This document shows, piece after piece, positions 60,163 to 64,000 of a stretch of 64,000 bases of DNA. Made by a program: the position numbers and the translations under genes. The number at the start of each line of letters is the position of its first letter. Positions within the stretch are counted from its first letter, which is position 1. This stretch comes from Hyphomicrobiaceae bacterium. GTDB lineage: Bacteria > Pseudomonadota > Alphaproteobacteria > Rhizobiales > Methyloligellaceae. Under the pieces are notes generated by a model. It saw only the letters and a program-made list of their open reading frames with translations. It made no database searches and was not told the DNA's origin. The DNA is taken from assembly GCA_020637815.1 (NCBI GenBank), contig JACKJS010000001.1:992001-1056000 (forward strand), given 5' to 3'.

Positions 60163-60455
60163 ATCTTTCTCCTCTCCCTAGCTACTCAGTTCACTGAACC
60201 GAATGCCACTCCAATTGCGTTGCCTGCACACCCCACCCTTTTCACCCGGGACATTTTGGCATCAGGCTCTTCTTAATATCCCCCATCCGGCCTATTCAGT
60301 AGGTCCGGTTTTGAGATATCGTATGGGCCGGATGTTTGACACGTTCTACGCGAAGTCTTGTCCTGCGCGAAATCTTGGCGGCCAGCGAGGCGAGGTGTGT
60401 CGATGTTTGCAGCTCTTTTCGCGCGTGAAGTCATTCGCGGCCAGCGTGGGGTCAA
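60163..60455. promoter_or_regulatory. xoxF-MocR divergent promoter region with interrupted palindrome
   Basis: CATCCGGCC at 60284-60292 is a perfect inverted repeat of GGCCGGATG at 60326-60334, with 33 bases between; TCCGG at 60304-60308 and TAGG at about 60299 give a nested, imperfect partner to CCGGCCTA at 60287-60294. The right arm ends two bases before TTGACA (60336-60341), a -35-like hexamer directed at the regulator. This looks like an operator for the divergent regulator. GTTCA-G-TGAAC at 60187-60197 is a second small palindrome next to the xoxF ribosome binding site. Confidence 0.55.
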
Positions 60456-61892
60456 ATGGGCAAAGGCGCGACGTTAGCGATCGAGATTAAGCAAGAGGCG
60501 CGCGAACCTGTTTTCCTGGCATTGTCCCGCGCCATCATTGCCGAGATCGAACGGGGCCGGCTCAAACCTGGCGATCCGCTACCCGGTACTCGCGCGCTCT
60601 CGAAAAACCTCGCCCTTAATCGCAACACGGTCGATGCGGCCTATCACGAACTGATCATGCAGGGATGGCTTGTTGCCGAGCCGTCCCGCGGCACCTTCGT
60701 TGCACGCGATTTACCGGACTTCGGCCGCGAGTCGACTCTGACCGAGCCGGCCGATGCCGATGGCCAAAATGTCCGTTCACATCGGCAGAAACTGAACATC
60801 TCGGACGGCTTGCCCGACGCACGGATCGCCCCAGCCGCTCCGCTTGGCCGCGCGTTTCGCAAGGCACTGACGTCTCCGCCGTTCCTCGAAAGCGCCTATG
60901 GGGATCCACGCGGCTGTCTGATTCTCCGTATGGCACTCTCGCAATATTTGAAGGACGAACGTGGCCTCACCTTTGGGGCCGACGACATGCTGATTGCCCG
61001 GGGAAGTCAGATGGCCCTCTACCTCGCAGCGTCCGCCGTCGCGGAACCGGGCTCGGCGATTGCCGTCGAGACGCCCGGATATCCGCTGGCATGGGCAGCG
61101 TTCCGTGCGGCCGGCGCGCGCGTTATCGGCATCCCAGTGGATGGTGGCGGAATAAGCCTCAATTCGTTGGAGCGGATCGCGGAACGTGAGGATCGACTCA
61201 AGGCCGTCTATCTGACGCCCCACCACCAATATCCGACAGCGGTCACGCTCGGCGCAGGCCGGCGGCTACGTCTTCTCGACCTCGCGCGGCGGCACCGACT
61301 GACCATCATCGAGGACGACTACGACCACGAATACCGGTTTGCCGGACACCCCGTGCTACCGCTCGCCGCGCGCGCCGACCGGAGCGTACCCGTCATCTAT
61401 GTTGGCTCGTTGTCGAAGATCCTCGCCCCCGGCATCCGTGTGGGCTACGCGATGGCGCCGCCGGAGATTCTCCGCAAAATGAGCGACCGGCGCGAGGCCG
61501 TGGACCGGCAAGGCGATGTCTTTCTCGAACTCGCACTCAGCGAGCTGATCGAAGATGGCACGCTTCGACGGCACGTCCGCAAGGCACGCCGCGTCTATCT
61601 CGCACGGCGCAATCATCTTGCGGCTTTGCTCACAAGACAGCTCTCGAACGTTTCGGAATTTGTCCTGCCCGCGGGGGGATTAGCGATCTGGCTGCGGCTC
61701 AAACCGGGACTCAGCGCCGAAGCTTGGTCCATGAATGCCGCCAATCTCGGTCTGTCGCTCCTCCCTGGCGTACATTTCTCACTAAGCCCCGCGCGTGCTC
61801 CGGAGGCCTTTCGACTCGGGTTCGCCTCCCTTGACGAAAGCGAGCTCGCGAAAGCTGTCAGATTGATCGCCAAATCGGTTCCTGGCGCATAG
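60456..61892 (+). CDS. MocR/PdxR-type regulator (GntR helix-turn-helix fused to aminotransferase fold)
   Basis: This 478-residue protein fuses a GntR winged helix (about 12-80: LKPGDPLPGTRALSKNLALN, then VDAAYHELIMQGWL) to a class I aminotransferase fold with the PLP-binding Lys in GSLSKILAPGIRVGY. Regulators of this type bind PLP or a related amine and act on nearby genes. It is divergent from xoxF and may control it, but MocR targets are often amino-acid or vitamin genes. The ATG at 60456 follows GGGG. A short hairpin, TAGACC-GGTCTA, overlaps the stop. The convergent metB gene begins 160 bases on. Confidence 0.85.
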   Translation: MGKGATLAIEIKQEAREPVFLALSRAIIAEIERGRLKPGDPLPGTRALSKNLALNRNTVDAAYHELIMQGWLVAEPSRGTFVARDLPDFGRESTLTEPADADGQNVRSHRQKLNISDGLPDARIAPAAPLGRAFRKALTSPPFLESAYGDPRGCLILRMALSQYLKDERGLTFGADDMLIARGSQMALYLAASAVAEPGSAIAVETPGYPLAWAAFRAAGARVIGIPVDGGGISLNSLERIAEREDRLKAVYLTPHHQYPTAVTLGAGRRLRLLDLARRHRLTIIEDDYDHEYRFAGHPVLPLAARADRSVPVIYVGSLSKILAPGIRVGYAMAPPEILRKMSDRREAVDRQGDVFLELALSELIEDGTLRRHVRKARRVYLARRNHLAALLTRQLSNVSEFVLPAGGLAIWLRLKPGLSAEAWSMNAANLGLSLLPGVHFSLSPARAPEAFRLGFASLDESELAKAVRLIAKSVPGA

Positions 61893-62051
61893 ACCAAGGC
61901 CGGTCTATCCGATCCTACCAACGAGGATCCCGGAGACCCGCCCGCGTGGGCACGCGCTCCCGCCGCGTTCAAGTAGCAGAAGCGAATTTTACGCTTCGAG
62001 ATGCCCGGAAATTCAGACGTTCGTCGCCGCACGAAACGGTCTTGGCTTCGT

Positions 62052-63236
62052 TCAGAGTCCGGACGCCAGTGCCGCCTCCCGCGATGCGGCCTTCAATCCC
62101 TGCTCGAGATCTGCGATCAGATCGCTCGCGGCCTCAAGGCCGATAGAAAGCCGAAGAAGGCTATTGCCGATGCCGGCCGCCTTGAGCCCCTCTTCTCCCA
62201 TGCCGACATGAGTCATGGTCGCGGGATGCGCGACCAGACTCTCGACGCCGCCTAGCGACTCCGCCAGCGTGAAAACACTCAGTGGGGCTACGAAACGGCG
62301 CACCGCCTCCAAGCCTCCCTCGAGTTCGAAGCTCAACATGGCGCCGAATCCCGATTGCTGCCGCTTTGCAATTGTGTGACCCGGATGCGAGACAAGCCCC
62401 GGATAATGGACCGCGGCGACCTGTGGATGGGTCGACAAGTAGGTTGCGATCTGCATCGCATTTTCCTGCTGCCATTCCATTCTGGGAAACAATGTCCGTA
62501 GACCGCGAAGCGTGAGATAGGAATCGAAGGGCGCCCCCGTCACACCCGTGACATTCGCCCATGACGCCAAGGCCTCCACGTCGGCACCATCTTTGGCAAC
62601 GACCGCGCCGCCTACGACGTCCGAATGCCCGTTGAGGTACTTGGTCGTGGAATGAACGACGAAGTCTGCCCCAAGCGCGAGAGGCTGCTGAAGTGCCGGC
62701 GACAGAAACGTGTTGTCGACCGCGGTCTTCGCGCCGACCTTCTTGGCCCGGCTCGCGATCGCTTCGATATCGACGACTCGCATGAGGGGATTGCTCGGCG
62801 TCTCGATCAAAACGAGGGCTGGGTATTGTTCGAAGGCCTTTTCCAACTCGGTCTCGTCGCCTTGGTTGGCGAAGACAACGGAGAAGTGGCCGCGCTCTCG
62901 CTTTGCGTTTAGAAGCCGGTAGGTCCCGCCATAGCAATCATGCGGTGCGATGACGAGCTCGTCGGGTCCGAGCGTGGACAGGAGCAAGTCCACCGCCGCC
63001 ATGCCCGACGATGTTACGACCGCGCCGGCGCCCCCCTCGAGACGCGCAATCGTATCCGCTAGGAGCGCGCGGCTCGGATTCGCCGTCCGCGAGTAGTCAT
63101 AAGGACCGCTTTGCTCAAGGCTCGGAAACGCGAAGGTGCTCGTCAGATAGATCGGTGGCGTAACCGCGCCAAAGGCTCCGTCCGAGGCAATTCCGTTGCC
63201 TGCGGCGATGGTTTCAGGCTCGTGTATCTTCTGCAT
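62052..63236 (-). CDS. metB: Cystathionine gamma-synthase (MetB-like)
   Basis: MetB joins an activated homoserine and cysteine to cystathionine in methionine synthesis. The 394-residue PLP enzyme has Lys199 in HSTTKYLNGHSDVVGG and closely follows E. coli MetB across DYSR, HDCYGGTYRL, VDNTFLSPALQQPLALGAD, GAPFDSYLTLRGL and SLFTLAESLGGVESL-like segments, so I prefer MetB to a cystathionine lyase, though the groups overlap. The gene lies 24 bases after the peroxiredoxin stop on the same strand. I saw no SAM riboswitch in the short gap. Confidence 0.85.
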   Translation of the reverse strand: MQKIHEPETIAAGNGIASDGAFGAVTPPIYLTSTFAFPSLEQSGPYDYSRTANPSRALLADTIARLEGGAGAVVTSSGMAAVDLLLSTLGPDELVIAPHDCYGGTYRLLNAKRERGHFSVVFANQGDETELEKAFEQYPALVLIETPSNPLMRVVDIEAIASRAKKVGAKTAVDNTFLSPALQQPLALGADFVVHSTTKYLNGHSDVVGGAVVAKDGADVEALASWANVTGVTGAPFDSYLTLRGLRTLFPRMEWQQENAMQIATYLSTHPQVAAVHYPGLVSHPGHTIAKRQQSGFGAMLSFELEGGLEAVRRFVAPLSVFTLAESLGGVESLVAHPATMTHVGMGEEGLKAAGIGNSLLRLSIGLEAASDLIADLEQGLKAASREAALASGL

Positions 63237-63260
63237 GTGGCACCGTGTGTCGACGTGGTT

Positions 63261-63893
63261 TCAGTCAGCCAATTCCACCATGCGCAAATAGGGTCGGAGC
63301 TCGCGCCAGCCTTGTGGAAAGTGCTCTTTGGCCTGCTCGTCGGTCAGCGCAGGCGAGATGATCGCTGGCTTGCCCGGCTCCCAATTGACGGGCGTCGAGA
63401 CTTTCAGCCGGTCGCCGGTTTGCACGCTGTCCACGGCCCGAAGGATCTCCGCGAAGTTGCGGCCCGCGCTGGGCGGATAGATCAGGATCAGCCGGATGCG
63501 CTTTGCGGGATCGATGAGAAAGACGGCTCTCACTGTTACCGACGGATCCGAGTCGGGATGAATCATCCCATAAAGGTTCGCGACACGTTTGTCGGCGTCT
63601 GCGAGCAATGGAAAATTGAGAGCATGTCCTTGCGTCTCGGCGATGTCCTTTGCCCACTCGGCGTGACTCTCCAGGGGATCGACCGAGAGGCCGAGAGGCT
63701 TGACGTTGCGCTTATCCCATTCCGGCTTCAGCCGAGCCACTTCGCCCAGTTCCGTCGTGCAGACCGGCGTGAAGTTCTTGGGGTGGCTGAAGAGCAGCCC
63801 CCACGACTCACCCAGCCACTCATGGAAACGAATAGGACCGTCGGTGCTCTCCTGATCGAAGTCTGGTGCGATTTGGCCGAGTTGAAGCGACAT
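63261..63893 (-). CDS. 1-Cys peroxiredoxin (Prx6 type)
   Basis: This 210-residue thiol peroxidase reduces hydrogen peroxide and organic peroxides. Cys45 in FTPVCTTELGE is the peroxidatic residue and no resolving Cys is present, which is the Prx6 pattern. The late segments GMIHPDSDPSVTVRAVFLIDP and YPPSAGRNFAEILR belong to this group. Two ATGs are close together; the one at 63893 has AAGGAGA at the right distance, the one at 63899 does not. It is probably co-transcribed with metB, which follows. Confidence 0.93.
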   Translation of the reverse strand: MSLQLGQIAPDFDQESTDGPIRFHEWLGESWGLLFSHPKNFTPVCTTELGEVARLKPEWDKRNVKPLGLSVDPLESHAEWAKDIAETQGHALNFPLLADADKRVANLYGMIHPDSDPSVTVRAVFLIDPAKRIRLILIYPPSAGRNFAEILRAVDSVQTGDRLKVSTPVNWEPGKPAIISPALTDEQAKEHFPQGWRELRPYLRMVELAD

Positions 63894-63916
63894 GGGCATT
63901 CTCCTTACGATTACTA

Positions 63917-64000
63917 TTAGTGCGCCGGCGTTGGATCGTTGCCTTGGGCGGAATCGAGATATCCGGACCTGAGCGCAAAATCTCCGAGATGCTCGGCGGG
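63917..64000 (-). CDS. C-terminal end of a minus-strand gene, cut by the window edge
   Basis: The frame ending in TAA at 63917-63919 is open to the window edge, giving the last 27 residues (PAEHLGDFALRSG, then YLDSAQGNDPTPAH). It lies 24 bases upstream of the peroxiredoxin start on the same strand, so the peroxiredoxin and metB may be part of a longer operon. The piece is too short to identify, and an open frame of this length in GC-rich DNA could be chance. Confidence 0.35.
   Translation of the reverse strand, partial: PAEHLGDFALRSGYLDSAQGNDPTPAH

Noticed and set aside
58129..60276. Long open frame on the plus strand antisense to xoxF (715 codons)
   Set aside because: XoxF on the other strand has complete motifs and a good start. 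The antisense frame gives Arg/Val/His-rich sequence without any family features, as expected from GC-rich codon usage.

Overview
The window looks like about 64 kb of chromosome from a GC-rich alphaproteobacterium (Hyphomicrobiales-like), most probably a methylotroph. The signs are a lanthanide-type XoxF methanol dehydrogenase, a rhizobial FixLJ-FixK-cbb3 oxidase cluster, long antisense open frames typical of high GC, and good Shine-Dalgarno sites before most genes. I see no insertion sequence, phage gene, CRISPR array, rRNA or convincing tRNA. Species-level placement would be a guess.

Layout. Positions 1-2.3 kb hold the start of a membrane protein, a DUF6455-type Cys protein, pyrophosphatase with a possibly structured leader, a secreted protein with two Cys repeats, and a SpoIIAA-like protein. 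2.3-5.6 kb is a MacAB-like exporter operon. 5.8-8.9 kb has a coupled small membrane protein and DUF4405 protein facing a P-type H+-ATPase. 9.3-23.5 kb is central carbon metabolism: tkt-gnd-zwf-HAD-tal-pgi in one direction, then rpe with an odd unsecreted solute-binding domain, pgl, glgB and an acyl-CoA synthetase. Together these encode the oxidative pentose phosphate cycle except for ribose-5-phosphate isomerase. 23.5-29 kb holds an L,D-transpeptidase, secreted and unknown proteins, a DUF937 protein and a phasin-like coiled coil. 29-31.3 kb is serB-serA. 31.6-38.2 kb has a YugP-type metalloprotease with a microprotein, an HAE3/MMPL exporter, an SDR and an AlkB-like hydroxylase.

38.2-50.1 kb is a micro-oxic respiration island, all on the minus strand: fixL-fixJ, a Cys-rich receiver protein resembling FixT, fixK with a small cytochrome c, ccoNOQP and ccoGHIS. 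The DNA signals form a readable circuit. A FixJ-type site lies upstream of fixK, and FixK boxes lie upstream of both ccoN and the FixT-like gene with -10-like hexamers at class II spacing. This suggests FixL-FixJ activates fixK, FixK activates the oxidase and a putative feedback inhibitor.

50.3-58 kb carries small secreted proteins, a DHA2-type MFS exporter, an AI-2E-family permease, an Arg/Pro-rich exported peptide, modC-modB without modA, a DUF2270 protein and a 2OG-Fe(II) dioxygenase. 58.2-62 kb has xoxF, followed by two strong hairpins, divergent from a MocR/PdxR-type regulator; an interrupted palindrome in the shared promoter region is a candidate operator. The window ends with a 1-Cys peroxiredoxin-metB operon and the last codons of another minus-strand gene.

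The points most worth following up are the FixT-like protein and its FixK box, the xoxF-MocR intergenic palindrome, the Asp-to-Glu change in the transketolase cofactor motif, and several small proteins with unusual composition.
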